Below are positions 38,901 to 44,196 of a stretch of 64,000 nt of DNA, in pieces; within the stretch, counting starts at the first letter, position 1, and each line of letters opens with the position of its first letter. Position numbers and translations under genes: made by a program. The DNA is from Gordionus sp. m RMFG-2023 (Eukaryota; Nematomorpha; Gordioida; Chordodea; Parachordodidae): contig NC_088778.1 of the NCBI RefSeq assembly GCF_954871325.1, positions 26,149,120 through 26,213,119 of the forward strand, read 5' to 3'. The notes beneath the pieces were generated by a model that saw only the letters and a list, made by a program, of their open reading frames with translations, did no database searches and had not been told where the DNA came from.

Positions 38901-39921
38901 GATTTGTCTATCACATCTTTTATGCTTTTATTTTTATAAAAATATTAATTTGAATGTTCAAGAATATCAAAATAAATTATTTTAATATAATTATATAAGA
39001 TAGAGTATTATTAAGTAGGCAAGTTGTAAAATTAATGAATAGTTTATTTATACACATGTTGTAGTTGAAATTAGTTATCATATGTATTGAATTAATAAAA
39101 AACTTAACAGCATATTAGGAATTTCTTATGTTACATTAATTTTTATAGCAATATTCAAAAAAGAAAAATAAATACTGCATAACTAAGTGGTGTATTTTAA
39201 ATGTTTATATTTAATTTGAATATAGAAATTATATACATACTTATCATTCAATGTATTTTCAGATTTAAATTTGACATTGTCACCAAATAATTCAGTATAT
39301 TCATGATTTTCATCTAAGGTTGATGTTCCATATATATTGGATAAAGGCAGTATAGCAAAATAATAATTAAAAAAGGACATAGTTGCACATTGAGATAGTG
39401 GATCAGAGGACAGTCTGGGTAAAGTTACACATGTATAATAGCCACCCTATAAATCTATTTATTGTTTGCCTAATTTTAATTTATACTTTAAAATCATCTG
39501 TTTCAAAATTATGAAGAGAAATTGTCTTCAGATTATAGCTAGAAGAATCAAATTGAATGATTGAAAACTAATAAAAAAAATAGAAAAGTTATAATTATTT
39601 TTTTAAATTACCCTTGCATCCTTAAATCCAATAATTAATACATGAGACTTAATATCACTTAAGTATATGTATCTTAAGCATGAAATATTTTCAAGAAATG
39701 AATAGGATCCAATTTTGTTGATATTATAATTATCTAAAGTTATGTTATATATAAAATTTCATCAATAGCTAACCATTGCTGGAATCATGAATGATATTAT
39801 ATATGTGCAACAAATTAGATCCAGATAATACTATATCTTTATAGTATAATGATGAAAAATGACAAGAAATACAATTTTCTATAATAGTTGGACTATGCAA
39901 AGTTTTTAAAATAGTATACAT
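2618..39921 (-). CDS. CPSF1: Cleavage and polyadenylation specificity factor subunit 1 (CPSF160), complete 31-exon gene
   Basis: Large nuclear scaffold subunit of CPSF. In known family members it is a multi-beta-propeller protein that, with WDR33, CPSF30 and FIP1, recognises the AAUAAA signal of pre-mRNA. Exons (5' to 3'): 39921-39774, 39733-39612, 39567-39487, 39446-39241, 38924-38757, 30220-30081, 29696-29343, 26254-26172, 25902-25777, 25726-25544, 24201-24130, 22139-22017, 19945-19783, 18566-18373, 18008-17746, 17234-17070, 15702-15631, 14445-14194, 13773-13542, 12512-12375, 11888-11736, 10946-10830, 10722-10575, 9340-9214, 8661-8517, 8351-8199, 7698-7519, 6087-6021, 5169-4963, 3237-3108, 2921-2618. 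All introns are GT-AG, phases match, total 5016 nt, about 1671 residues (human about 1443). Diagnostic matches: [58 protein letters not shown]. Extra length lies in acidic or basic linkers and in a C-terminal tail. Least certain joins: exons 18/19 and 23/24. Confidence 0.96.
3108..3237 (-). CDS. CPSF1: CPSF1 exon 30
   Basis: Residues 1528-1571. [20 protein letters not shown] matches human [20 protein letters not shown]; ends AGLNPKLAR (human AGLNPRAFR). Acceptor TCTAG|TG, donor CCAG|GTAGCC, phase 2. Confidence 0.95.
4724..4923. mobile_element. MITE, GTTAAACGGCTC family, copy 1 (decayed)
   Basis: About 200 bp in intron 29, bounded by AGTGGTTGTTAAACGGCTCG and an inverted AGGCCGTTTAACGATAC. The inner part shares the GAGGTTT and AATATT-like blocks of the copies at 20156, 28424 and 55112. 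No coding capacity, so non-autonomous. Confidence 0.7.
4963..5169 (-). CDS. CPSF1: CPSF1 exon 29
   Basis: Residues 1459-1528. [17 protein letters not shown] matches fly ESLGGQKLLRKADYHLG. Starts ASDRQKN (human VSDRDRN). Acceptor CTCAG|CC, donor TTTG|GTATTC, phase 1. Confidence 0.94.
6021..6087 (-). CDS. CPSF1: CPSF1 exon 28
   Basis: Residues 1437-1459. [18 protein letters not shown] matches human LEVYSVDFMVDNAQLGFL. 67 nt, acceptor TATAG|GAA (phase 0), donor ATCG|GTATTT (phase 1). Confidence 0.94.
7519..7698 (-). CDS. CPSF1: CPSF1 exon 27
   Basis: Residues 1377-1436. [14 protein letters not shown] matches human [26 protein letters not shown] matches ADVMKSISLLRY. 180 nt, phase 0 on both sides. 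Confidence 0.97.
8199..8351 (-). CDS. CPSF1: CPSF1 exon 26
   Basis: Residues 1326-1376. [20 protein letters not shown] is close to identical to human [20 protein letters not shown], followed by [10 protein letters not shown]; part of the conserved CPSF_A region. Donor CAGAAA|GTAATG, phase 0. Confidence 0.97.
8517..8661 (-). CDS. CPSF1: CPSF1 exon 25
   Basis: Residues 1277-1325. [13 protein letters not shown] matches human [22 protein letters not shown] matches GEEVTCRGR. Acceptor AATAG|G (phase 2), donor CGG|GTAATT (phase 0). Confidence 0.94.
9214..9340 (-). CDS. CPSF1: CPSF1 exon 24
   Basis: Residues 1235-1277. [13 protein letters not shown] matches human TGEEKEFETIERD, and [11 protein letters not shown] matches PVSWEAIPNAR. 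Acceptor GAAG|TT, donor CTAG|GTTTTA (phase 2). The frame is also open for a short way upstream of the acceptor. Confidence 0.88.
9341..10574. other. CPSF1 intron 23 content
   Basis: Contains a C homopolymer (about 9702-9715), a local duplication with AAATTAAATAAAGTTTTTCT at about 9735-9885, and a GC-richer block at 9950-10130 with a 68-codon minus-strand frame that matches neither CPSF1 nor any family I recognise. The block may be a transposon scrap. Confidence 0.4.
10575..10722 (-). CDS. CPSF1: CPSF1 exon 23
   Basis: Residues 1186-1235. VYVLITS matches human VYAVATS; the rest is a basic, then acidic, stretch longer than in human. The start at 10722 is secure (AAAAG|GTG). The donor is taken as GATT|GTTTAA (phase 1); an earlier in-phase donor GATG|GTCTAC would shorten it. 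Confidence 0.75.
10830..10946 (-). CDS. CPSF1: CPSF1 exon 22
   Basis: Residues 1147-1185. [15 protein letters not shown] matches human GELRISVLPAYLSYD, and [15 protein letters not shown] matches RKIPLRCTAHYVAYH. Phase 0 on both sides. Confidence 0.95.
11736..11888 (-). CDS. CPSF1: CPSF1 exon 21
   Basis: Residues 1096-1146. [20 protein letters not shown] is nearly identical to human [20 protein letters not shown] and is followed by RGFLYFN. Phase 0 on both sides, donor AAG|GTTTTT. Confidence 0.96.
12243..12316. repeat. 24-bp minisatellite, 3 copies
   Basis: Three head-to-tail copies of a unit containing GTGAAAAAGAGACGCAATAT, the middle copy with GGAATAT instead of GCAATAT. In intron 20, near a G homopolymer at about 12131-12144. 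Confidence 0.9.
12375..12512 (-). CDS. CPSF1: CPSF1 exon 20
   Basis: Residues 1050-1095. [19 protein letters not shown] corresponds to human VPHNINFREKKPKPSKKK; it ends NINSTQG, matching DIYGYSG. Acceptor TACAG|ATC, donor GGG|GTTTGC, phase 0 on both sides. Confidence 0.85.
13542..13773 (-). CDS. CPSF1: CPSF1 exon 19
   Basis: Residues 972-1049. [16 protein letters not shown] matches human RPYLLVHVDQELLIYE; NLRFRK matches LKVRFKK; between them is a lineage-specific Asn-rich insert. Donor AAAA|GTTTAG, phase 0. An alternative acceptor about 50 nt upstream would need a different exon 18 donor. Confidence 0.85.
14194..14445 (-). CDS. CPSF1: CPSF1 exon 18
   Basis: Residues 888-972. [14 protein letters not shown] corresponds to human NFPVGQRVLVDSSF, and LVREISVV to LVKEVLLVA. 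A second acceptor TTTACAG at 14353 is in the same phase and would shorten the exon by 31 codons; I prefer the longer form because the conserved VGGEVIIDE lies upstream of it. Donor AA|GTCAGA (phase 2) is the least certain end. Confidence 0.7.
15631..15702 (-). CDS. CPSF1: CPSF1 exon 17
   Basis: Residues 864-888. Good splice signals (CTCAG|G and CCAG|GTAATT), phase 2/2 as required. [19 protein letters not shown] takes the place of human [20 protein letters not shown]; similarity is weak, so the call rests mainly on phase and position. Confidence 0.72.
15811..15894. repeat. small inverted repeat in intron 16
   Basis: TACCAGTCA at the left and TGACTGGT at the right enclose about 70 bp with internal pairing (AAGATAC / GTATCTT). 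Possibly a tiny MITE; no clear target duplication seen. Confidence 0.4.
16209..16516. mobile_element. GC-tipped non-autonomous element (MITE-like)
   Basis: About 310 bp in intron 16. GC-rich ends (CCCTGCACGGGCTGTCC on the left, GGGCTCGGGCTGCG and CTACAGGGCTCTAA on the right) around an AT-rich core. Flanks TACACCTAAA and TACACCTTAA look like a decayed target duplication. Similar GC-rich ends recur in this window (for example near 23.4-24.0, 24.9, 50.4 and 52.6 kb). Confidence 0.6.
17070..17234 (-). CDS. CPSF1: CPSF1 exon 16
   Basis: Residues 809-864. [14 protein letters not shown] matches the acidic human segment DDEEEMLYGDS. Acceptor TTAAG|T, donor CGA|GTAACA, both phase 2. Confidence 0.9.
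17746..18008 (-). CDS. CPSF1: CPSF1 exon 15
   Basis: Residues 722-809. [16 protein letters not shown] matches human SKVITLCLYRDLSGMF, then a long Ser/Lys/Ala-rich disordered linker as in other CPSF1. Donor GTT|GTTAAT, phase 2. Confidence 0.9.
18373..18566 (-). CDS. CPSF1: CPSF1 exon 14
   Basis: Residues 657-721. [19 protein letters not shown] matches human LGSPIVQCSVADPYVVIM. The preceding intron 13 holds the hAT element. Donor AAA|GTATAT, phase 0. Confidence 0.93.
18645..19668 (-). mobile_element. hAT DNA transposon remnant with transposase C-terminus
   Basis: 1024 bp in CPSF1 intron 13. It is flanked by a perfect 8-bp target duplication GGGAGAAG (18637-18644 and 19669-19676), with inverted ends TATACCTA followed by long runs of ATTCG/CGAAT repeats. 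On the minus strand, about 19140-18955, a frame reads [20 protein letters not shown] and then KNWLL, the classic hAT dimerisation motif. Only the C-terminal part of a transposase remains and the rest of the interior is too short for one, so this is a deleted, non-autonomous copy. It shares the gene's orientation. Confidence 0.9.
19783..19945 (-). CDS. CPSF1: CPSF1 exon 13
   Basis: Residues 603-656. [16 protein letters not shown] matches human ILQTGQEIMELDTSGF, and [13 protein letters not shown] matches YIVQVSPLGIRLL. Acceptor GAAG|ATA, donor GGAG|GTAAAA, phase 1. The acceptor is chosen because it restores the SSLILKTG junction with exon 12. Confidence 0.92.
20156..20380. mobile_element. MITE, GTTAAACGGCTC family, copy 2 (best preserved)
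   Basis: 225 bp in CPSF1 intron 12. Inverted ends start GTAGTGTTGTTAAACGGCTC and close with the reverse complement (AACGAGCCGTTTAATAACAC), followed by a second pairing block AACGGCTAACTCAATATTTT. The arms pair for about 60 bp, so the RNA would fold into a strong hairpin. No reading frame. Confidence 0.9.
21512..21909. mobile_element. hAT-type MITE with CAGAGACCTGCAG ends
   Basis: 398 bp in CPSF1 intron 12. Perfect 13-bp inverted ends (CAGAGACCTGCAG / CTGCAGGTCTCTG), with flanking 8-mers ATATATAT and ATACATAT as a slightly decayed target duplication. The core is AT-rich and holds a short direct repeat (GACTACTAAAAATACATTAC). No coding frame. Confidence 0.85.
22017..22139 (-). CDS. CPSF1: CPSF1 exon 12
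   Basis: Residues 562-602. Acidic linker, then [13 protein letters not shown], matching human HGFLILSREDSTM. Phase 0 on both sides, donor TTA|GTATAA. Confidence 0.9.
23356..24000. repeat. decayed GC-tipped element around a 50-bp minisatellite
   Basis: GC-rich flanks (GCGAGCCGGGCCTTACGG near 23373; GGTGGGCGGGCGAGTCG near 23970) enclose an AT-rich core with three head-to-tail copies of a unit of about 50 bp (23508-23650) that includes ATTGTTACACCATAAGAAT. It lies in CPSF1 intron 11. Confidence 0.6.
24130..24201 (-). CDS. CPSF1: CPSF1 exon 11
   Basis: Residues 538-561. [20 protein letters not shown] matches human [20 protein letters not shown]. Acceptor TTCAG|CGA. The donor is taken as AGT|GTAAAT (phase 0); A|GTGTAA 1 nt earlier would break the phase. 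Confidence 0.93.
25544..25726 (-). CDS. CPSF1: CPSF1 exon 10
   Basis: Residues 477-537. [19 protein letters not shown] matches human [39 protein letters not shown] matches [20 protein letters not shown]. Phase 0 on both sides. Confidence 0.95.
25777..25902 (-). CDS. CPSF1: CPSF1 exon 9
   Basis: Residues 435-476, a linker exon with GDAKRIKL where human has the basic SKKKRVD segment; it ends HFSYRFQ, matching human LATYSFE. 126 nt, phase 0 on both sides, acceptor CTTAG, donor CAA|GTTTTT. Confidence 0.85.
26172..26254 (-). CDS. CPSF1: CPSF1 exon 8
   Basis: Residues 407-434. [15 protein letters not shown] aligns with human GSRLGNSLLLKYTEK, then enters an acidic linker. Acceptor ATAG|CT (phase 1), donor ATG|GTAATC (phase 0). 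Confidence 0.88.
26815..27870. repeat. 1-kb palindrome with minisatellite loop in intron 7
   Basis: The arms 26815-27020 and 27633-27870 are inverted copies; the best-matching core contains ATAATCACGCAAATGAAGAA on the left and its complement on the right. The loop is largely a minisatellite (see next entry). No frame of note. It probably derives from a foldback-type or terminal-inverted-repeat element. Confidence 0.8.
26990..27295. repeat. about 28-bp minisatellite
   Basis: Irregular tandem copies of a unit like AATATTAAATGCAAAACAAT with TTCATAAAT or ATCATTAAT spacers, interrupted by a unique 60-bp block (27088-27150, with CCATCGGTGTCGTCAGC). Confidence 0.85.
28424..28637. mobile_element. 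MITE, GTTAAACGGCTC family, copy 3
   Basis: About 215 bp in CPSF1 intron 7. Inner arms AAACGGCTAACTCAATATTTT and GAGTTAGCCG...AATCGGCTCAAA match the copy at 20156; the outer ends are decayed. Confidence 0.75.
29343..29696 (-). CDS. CPSF1: CPSF1 exon 7
   Basis: Residues 289-406, the longest exon. [16 protein letters not shown] matches human [34 protein letters not shown] corresponds to the blade around human DKMVISLKGGEIYVL. Donor CTTA|GTGAAT, phase 1. Confidence 0.94.
29735..29930. repeat. ATTCG-repeat block, likely hAT ends
   Basis: Dense ATTCG/CGAAT motifs like the subterminal repeats of the element at 18645, in intron 6 just upstream of exon 7. Probably an internally deleted relative. Confidence 0.6.
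30081..30220 (-). CDS. CPSF1: CPSF1 exon 6
   Basis: Residues 242-288. [17 protein letters not shown] matches human VAVRQDTCSIVAISLNI, and [16 protein letters not shown] matches LPFDCTQALAVPKPIG. Acceptor AACAG|A (phase 2) restores the TWAGKV junction with exon 5. Donor CTAG|GTTTCT, phase 1. Confidence 0.95.
30263..30423 (-). other. exon-like GC-richer block of unknown origin in intron 5
   Basis: A minus-strand frame with composition like the real exons (contains [20 protein letters not shown]), bounded below by a possible donor CAG|GTCTAT. It does not match CPSF1, and exons 5 and 6 join perfectly without it, so it is not counted in the gene. Could be an alternative exon, a gene fragment carried by a transposon, or chance. 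Confidence 0.3.
30690..30830. other. isolated GC-rich block in intron 5
   Basis: About 140 bp containing GCGGCGACGCTGGCGCGATG and CAAAAAGCGGGCGCATGG, far richer in GC than its surroundings. No convincing frame. Probably a transposon end, but I found no partner. Confidence 0.35.
31316..32833 (-). mobile_element. Ty3/gypsy retrotransposon fossil A (partial pol)
   Basis: A pol fragment in CPSF1 intron 5, same strand as the gene, covering from just before the reverse transcriptase to the start of the RNase H/integrase linker. The family is shown by the YYRKFL segment and the FLGM motif of chromovirus-like pol. It is a truncated, broken copy with no LTRs; it shows several breaks. Its sequence is very similar to the inverted copy B, so both derive from one family active not very long ago. 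Unlike B it lacks the MITE in the RNase H region. Confidence 0.9.
33640..38160 (+). mobile_element. Ty3/gypsy retrotransposon fossil B (gag to integrase)
   Basis: Longer copy in intron 5, opposite to the gene. Parts in order: g​ag-like region about 33640-34500 with an Asn/Tyr/Arg-rich end; aspartic protease about 34545-34680 (IDTGS); reverse transcriptase about 34850-35700 ([17 protein letters not shown]); RNase H about 35720-36560, split by a MITE at 35931-36330; integrase about 36780-37820 (RELHKGH zinc-finger region, FVDAYSKF core). Two short tandem repeats lie after the integrase (about 37705-37785 and 37917-37990). The copy is clearly broken, with multiple breaks, and no complete LTR pair was recognised. 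The A/B similarity suggests a moderate age. Confidence 0.92.
35931..36330. mobile_element. hAT-type MITE inside fossil B
   Basis: 400 bp with perfect 14-bp inverted ends CAGTGGCGTAGCTA / TAGCTACGCCACTG and a perfect 8-bp target duplication ATATATGC (35923-35930 and 36331-36338). The corresponding site in fossil A (about 31565) carries a single ATATATGC with no insert, an empty-site proof of insertion. The right half has a GC-rich segment (GTCGGGCAAAAGGGCC). No transposase. Confidence 0.95.
38135..38450 (+). repeat. possible polypurine tract and start of 3' LTR of fossil B
   Basis: AAAAAAGAGGGAAA (38135-38148) directly followed by TGTTAATTGG is the usual layout of a polypurine tract and LTR start. 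The LTR end and a matching 5' LTR were not found, so this is tentative. Confidence 0.4.
38757..38924 (-). CDS. CPSF1: CPSF1 exon 5
   Basis: Residues 186-242. Carries one of the best-conserved stretches of the family, [20 protein letters not shown] (human [20 protein letters not shown]). Acceptor AAAAG|C, donor AGG|GTAATC, both phase 2. Followed by an 8.5-kb intron filled with Ty3/gypsy fossils. Confidence 0.95.
39241..39446 (-). CDS. CPSF1: CPSF1 exon 4
   Basis: Residues 118-186. [15 protein letters not shown] aligns with human TPRVRVDPDGRCAAM, and FAILPLS with LVVLPFR. The second half is an acidic, hydrophilic loop, as in other CPSF1 proteins. Donor AA|GTATGT, phase 2. Confidence 0.92.
39487..39567 (-). 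CDS. CPSF1: CPSF1 exon 3
   Basis: Residues 91-117. FSIIQFD and [11 protein letters not shown] match human LSVVEYD and DLKTLSLHYFE. 81 nt, phase 0 on both sides, acceptor TATTAG, donor GTATAA. Confidence 0.94.
39612..39733 (-). CDS. CPSF1: CPSF1 exon 2
   Basis: Residues 50-90. [12 protein letters not shown] corresponds to human RDALLLSFKEAK. The linker before it is shorter than in human. Acceptor TTTAG|AT (phase 1), donor AGG|GTAATT (phase 0). Confidence 0.93.
39774..39921 (-). CDS. CPSF1: CPSF1 exon 1 (start codon)
   Basis: Encodes residues 1-49. [13 protein letters not shown] lines up with the human N-terminus MYAVYKQAHPPTG, which fixes the start at the ATG at 39921-39919. [15 protein letters not shown] matches human RNLVVAGTSQLYVYR, the first propeller blade. 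Donor ATG|GTTAGC, phase 1. The reading frame stays open upstream into the mobile element beginning at 39931, but there is no earlier ATG. Confidence 0.93.
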
Positions 39922-40002
39922 GCTTTTTAATGGTGTAACTAAACTGAGAATTGACAGGAAAACTCGAATGGACAGGTAAACTGAGAATAGACAGTTAGTT
40001 TA

Positions 40003-40009
40003 TTTTATA
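40003..40009 (-). promoter_or_regulatory. TATA-like box upstream of CPSF1, inside the TIR element
   Basis: GGCTATAAAATAAACT on the minus strand; TATAAAA ends about 82 nt before the CPSF1 ATG, giving a plausible start site near 39975 and a 5' leader of about 55 nt. Seen by motif and position only; the same segment at about 41945-41960 belongs to a second left-end copy and is not near any gene. Confidence 0.35.
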
Positions 40010-40289
40010 GCCTATCAATTTTATTTTATAAAAATAAAATAAATGTTTTTATTTAGATCAAATTTATCCAAATTAATTTTATCTAAATAAATAAAATAGA
40101 ATATAGAAGAAATTGGAGTCCATAAATTTAAAATATGTAAAACAGATATGTTACTTAGAAAATATAACATCCATAATAAATTTAAAAAATTAAATTATAT
40201 TTCCGTTAGATGGCGTAATATATTAAAAATTTAGTTTTTAAAAAAATATGAATAATATGAGCATAATTCTATACTTTGGATTAATTTAT

Positions 40290-40960
40290 TAGGTACAAGC
40301 TATATAATTATAAAATGAAAAAAAAAGTTTCCATCATTATTTTTTTAGTTATGATGTCAATTCTCAGTTTAGTCAAAAATATTTAGATTTTTGCATAATT
40401 CTTTACTTAGGATTAATTTATTTGGTACAAGCTATATAATCATAAAAGAAAAAAAATTTAAGTTTCCATCAATATTTTTAGAGTTATGCTTATGATGTCA
40501 ATTCTCAGTTTAGTCAAAAATATTTAGATTTTTGGGATTTTAAAAGTATTTTATTTTTTTTACTCATTTTGTATAAACTTACTCATGTAAACATAAAATG
40601 AAAAAAAAATTTAAGTTTCTCTCATTATTTTTTTGAGTTATGATGTCAATTCTCAGTTTAGTCAAAAAATATTTAGATTTTTGGGATTTTAAAAACATTT
40701 TATTTTTTTGACTCATTTTGTGTAAACTTACTCATATAAACATAAAATGGAAAAAAAATTAAGTTTCCGTCATTATTTTTTGAGTTATGATGTCAATTCT
40801 CAGTTTAGTCAAAAATATTTAGATTTTTGGGATTTTAAAAATATTTAATTTTTTAACTCATTTTGTGTAAACTTACTCATGTAAACATAAAATGAAAAAA
40901 AATTTAAGTTTCCGTCATTATTTTTTGAGTTATGATATGAATTGTAAAACTAGTTTACTT
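40290..40960 (+). repeat. about 145-bp tandem array 1 in the TIR element
   Basis: Four copies; GTCAATTCTCAGTTTAGTCA occurs at 40355, 40497, 40644 and 40791 (spacing 142-147). Each copy carries a version of the element's own terminal motif. Confidence 0.92.
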
Positions 40961-42229
40961 CAATTAAAATTTAGGGGCCCTTAAAAGGGCCGTTGGGTTT
41001 AAAAAAGACTGTTGGGTATTTATGTCATAAGTAAGTCTAACAATCGTTTTAATAAAAGACTAAGGCTAACGAATTTTTTTCTTATTCACTCATTTTTTTA
41101 TTATTTTTATCTTGGGTAAATTAGGATACAAAGTGTCGAACAATTCATTTTTTCTTCATACCTTCAAATGTTTTTGTATGAATCTGGTTCCGGTCAAATT
41201 TAATTATTAATTTAGTTTAGATTAAACGACTTACATAATTATGTTGCACACCTTTGGTTATTAAATAAATTTAGTTGATAAATTAAACGGAAGTAGGACT
41301 TCAAGTACAAATTTCAAAGTTTTAAAAAGATAAAATGTATATTACATAAACGGTACTCGAAATATCTTACATAATATTTTATTCACCATTGTAAAAATGT
41401 TGTTTACAATTATGGAAAAATTTAATATATAATTATTTATCTCAATAGAATATATATAAAGGTAAAAAAAACTATTATTTATTCATATATAAATTCTCAA
41501 ATACAAAGTAAAAATTTTTTTTATATTTTACTAATTTAATGCTAGGTTGGTTCGGGCCTTGGAAATATTTTTAATTTAACAATTTATATTAAATTTGTAA
41601 AATATTATTCATAGCTTATAAATCTATTTTTTATTTTGAATATTTTATTAATTTCTATATATAAAGATCTGAGACTGGCCAGCAAAACTTTTTAAAAAAA
41701 ATGAAGGCTAGGTTGATTCGGGCCTTGGAAATATTTTTAATTTAACAATTTATATTAAATTTTGTAAAATATTATTCATAGCATAGAGATATATTTTTTA
41801 TTTTAAATATTAAATTATTTTTATATATAAAGATTTGAGACTGGCCAGCAAAACTTTTTTAAAAAAATTAAGGCTATATTGGTTCTGGCCTTGGAAATAT
41901 TTTTAATATTACAATTTATGTAAACTGAGAATGGACTTTATTTTATAGCCTATGAATTTTATTTTATAAAAATAAAATAAATGTTTTTATTTTGTAAATC
42001 AAATTTATCCAAATTAATTTTATCTAAATAAATAAAATAGAATATAGAAGAAATTGTAGTCCATTAAATTTAAAATATGTATAGAACAGATATGTTACAT
42101 AGAAAATATAACATCCATATTAAATTTAAGAAATCAAAATATATTTCCGTTAGATGGCGTAATATATTAATTTTAATTTATAAAAAATATGAATATAATA
42201 GGAGCATAATTTTTTACTTTGGATTAATT

Positions 42230-43125
42230 TATATGGTACAAGCTATATAATCATAAAATGAAAAAAAATTTAAGTTTCCATCATTATTTATGATGTCAAT
42301 TCTCAGTTTAGTCAAAAATATTTAGATTTTTGCATAATTCTTTACTTTAGATTAATTTATTTGGTAAAAGCTATATAATCATAATGAAAAAAAATTTAAG
42401 TTTCAATCATAATTTTTTGAGTTATGATGTCAATTCTCAGTTTAGTCAAAAATATTTAGATTTTTGGGATTTTAAAAATATTTTATTTTTTTGACTCATT
42501 TTGTGTAAACTTACTCATATAAATATAAAATGAAAAAAATTTAAGTTTCCATCATTATTTTTTGAGTTATGATGTCAATTCTCAGTTTAGTCAAAAAGAT
42601 TTTTGGGATTATAAAAATGTTTTATTTTTTTGGCTCATTTTGTGTAAGCTTACTCATATAAACATAAAATGAAAAAAAATTTAAGTTTCCGTATTATTTT
42701 TTGAGTTATGATGTCAATTCTCAGTTTAGTCAAAAATATTTAGATTTTTGGGATTTTAAAAATATTTTATTTTTTTGACTCATTTTGTGTAAACTTACTC
42801 ATATAAACATAAAATAAAATAAAAATTAAGTTTCCCTCATTATTTTTTGAGTTATGATGTCAAATCTCAGTTTAGTCAAAAATATTTAGATTTTTGGGAC
42901 TTTAAAAATATTTTATTTTTTGACTCATTTTGTGTAAACTTACTCATACAAACATAAAATGAAAAAAAATTTAAGTTTCCGTCATTATTTTTTGAGGTAT
43001 GATGTCAATTCTCAGTTTAGTCAAAAATATTTAGATTTTTGGGATTTTAAAAATATATAATTTTTTTGACTCATTTTGTGTAAACTTACTCATATAAACA
43101 TAAAATGAAAAAAAATTTACTTTCC
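42230..43125 (+). repeat. about 145-bp tandem array 2 in the TIR element
   Basis: Six copies with the same motif at about 42294, 42429, 42573, 42713, 42859 and 43003. It is followed at 43126-43400 by two copies in inverted orientation (TGAGAATTGACATCATAAC at about 43151 and 43291), which lead into the right end. Confidence 0.92.
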
Positions 43126-43718
43126 GTCATATCTAAATATTTTGACTAAACTGAGAATTGACATCATAACTCAAAAAATAATGATGGAAACTTAAATTTT
43201 TTTCATTTTATATTTATATGAGTAAGTTTACACAAAATGAGTCAAAAAAATAAAATATTTTTAAAATCCCAAAAATATTTTTGACTAAATTGAGAATTGA
43301 CATCATAACTCAAAAAATAATGACGGTAACTTAAATTTTTTTTCATTTTATGATTATATAGCTTGTACCAAATAAATTAATCCAAAATAAAAAATTATGC
43401 TCCTATAATTCATATTTTATTTAATTAAAAACAAAGTTTTTAGTCTATTACGCCATCTAACGGAAATATATTTATGATTTTTTTAATATATTATTTGTAT
43501 TATATTTTTGTAACGTATCTGTTCTATACATATTTTATATTTATGAACTACTCTATTTAATTTATTTAGATAATTTTAATTTTGAAAATAAATTTGATTT
43601 ACATAATACAAATACATATTTATATTTTTTAAATATAATTGATGGGCCATAAATAAATTTATACCTGTCCATTCGCAGTTTACCTGTCAATTCTCAGTTT
43701 AGTTACACCCCCTTTTAA

Positions 43719-44188
43719 GCAAAATGTTAAGATATCTAAAAGTGTTAGGCAATATTTTGATCATGCTTGTTTGATAATAAACAAAGTTGTTCCTGTAGAT
43801 TTTGATTCTAGTTTTAGCAGATTGTGCAATCTAAATATTTGATTCTAATTTTAGTAAGTACGGATTGTTTAATATCGGGTTGTTAAAGTAATCGAGTTTT
43901 ATCCATCGATTTTAGTTCTTAAGATATTCTTATGAAATATTTTAAATTAAAGTTTAAAATTTGTTGATAAACGATTTAACGTAATTTTTAATTATATTAA
44001 AATTAACTTTTACCTTAAAGTATCTAATGACTTTATAGATGGATTTTTTATTATTTCTCTTTTTTAAAACATTATATGGTTTTTTTTTATAGAATAATCC
44101 ATTAACTTAAAAATATAATTTATACTTAAATAATTTTTCTACATTTAAATTAATCTACTAAGACATACATAGAATCTTAGAATGCTAT
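43719..44188. other. displaced upstream flank of CPSF1
   Basis: AT-rich single-copy sequence that would have been the immediate upstream region of CPSF1 before the 3.8-kb insertion. No clear promoter motif seen. Confidence 0.4.
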
Positions 44189-44196
44189 ATATATAG

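Larger units (their letters stand above)
39931..43710. mobile_element. 3.8-kb terminal-inverted-repeat element abutting the CPSF1 start codon
   Basis: Ends: TGGTGTAACTAAACTGAG at 39931 and its inverted match ending 43710 (GGGTGTAACTAAACTGAG on the other strand); similarity continues for about 50 bp, with repeated GAATGGACAGG motifs. Flanking CTTTTTAA (39923-39930) and CCTTTTAA (43711-43718) form an 8-bp target duplication with one mismatch. The interior is two direct arrays of about 145-bp repeats, an inverted array, a second left-end-like segment at about 41925-42230, and about 165-bp direct repeats at 41540-41930 (GGCCTTGGAAATATTTTTAA). No coding frame, so non-autonomous. It sits 9 nt upstream of the CPSF1 ATG. 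Confidence 0.85.

Noticed and set aside
40290-43400. regularly spaced repeats considered as a CRISPR array
   Set aside because: Monomers of about 145 bp are repeated in full without unique spacers, and inverted copies occur inside a terminal-inverted-repeat element in an animal-type genome.
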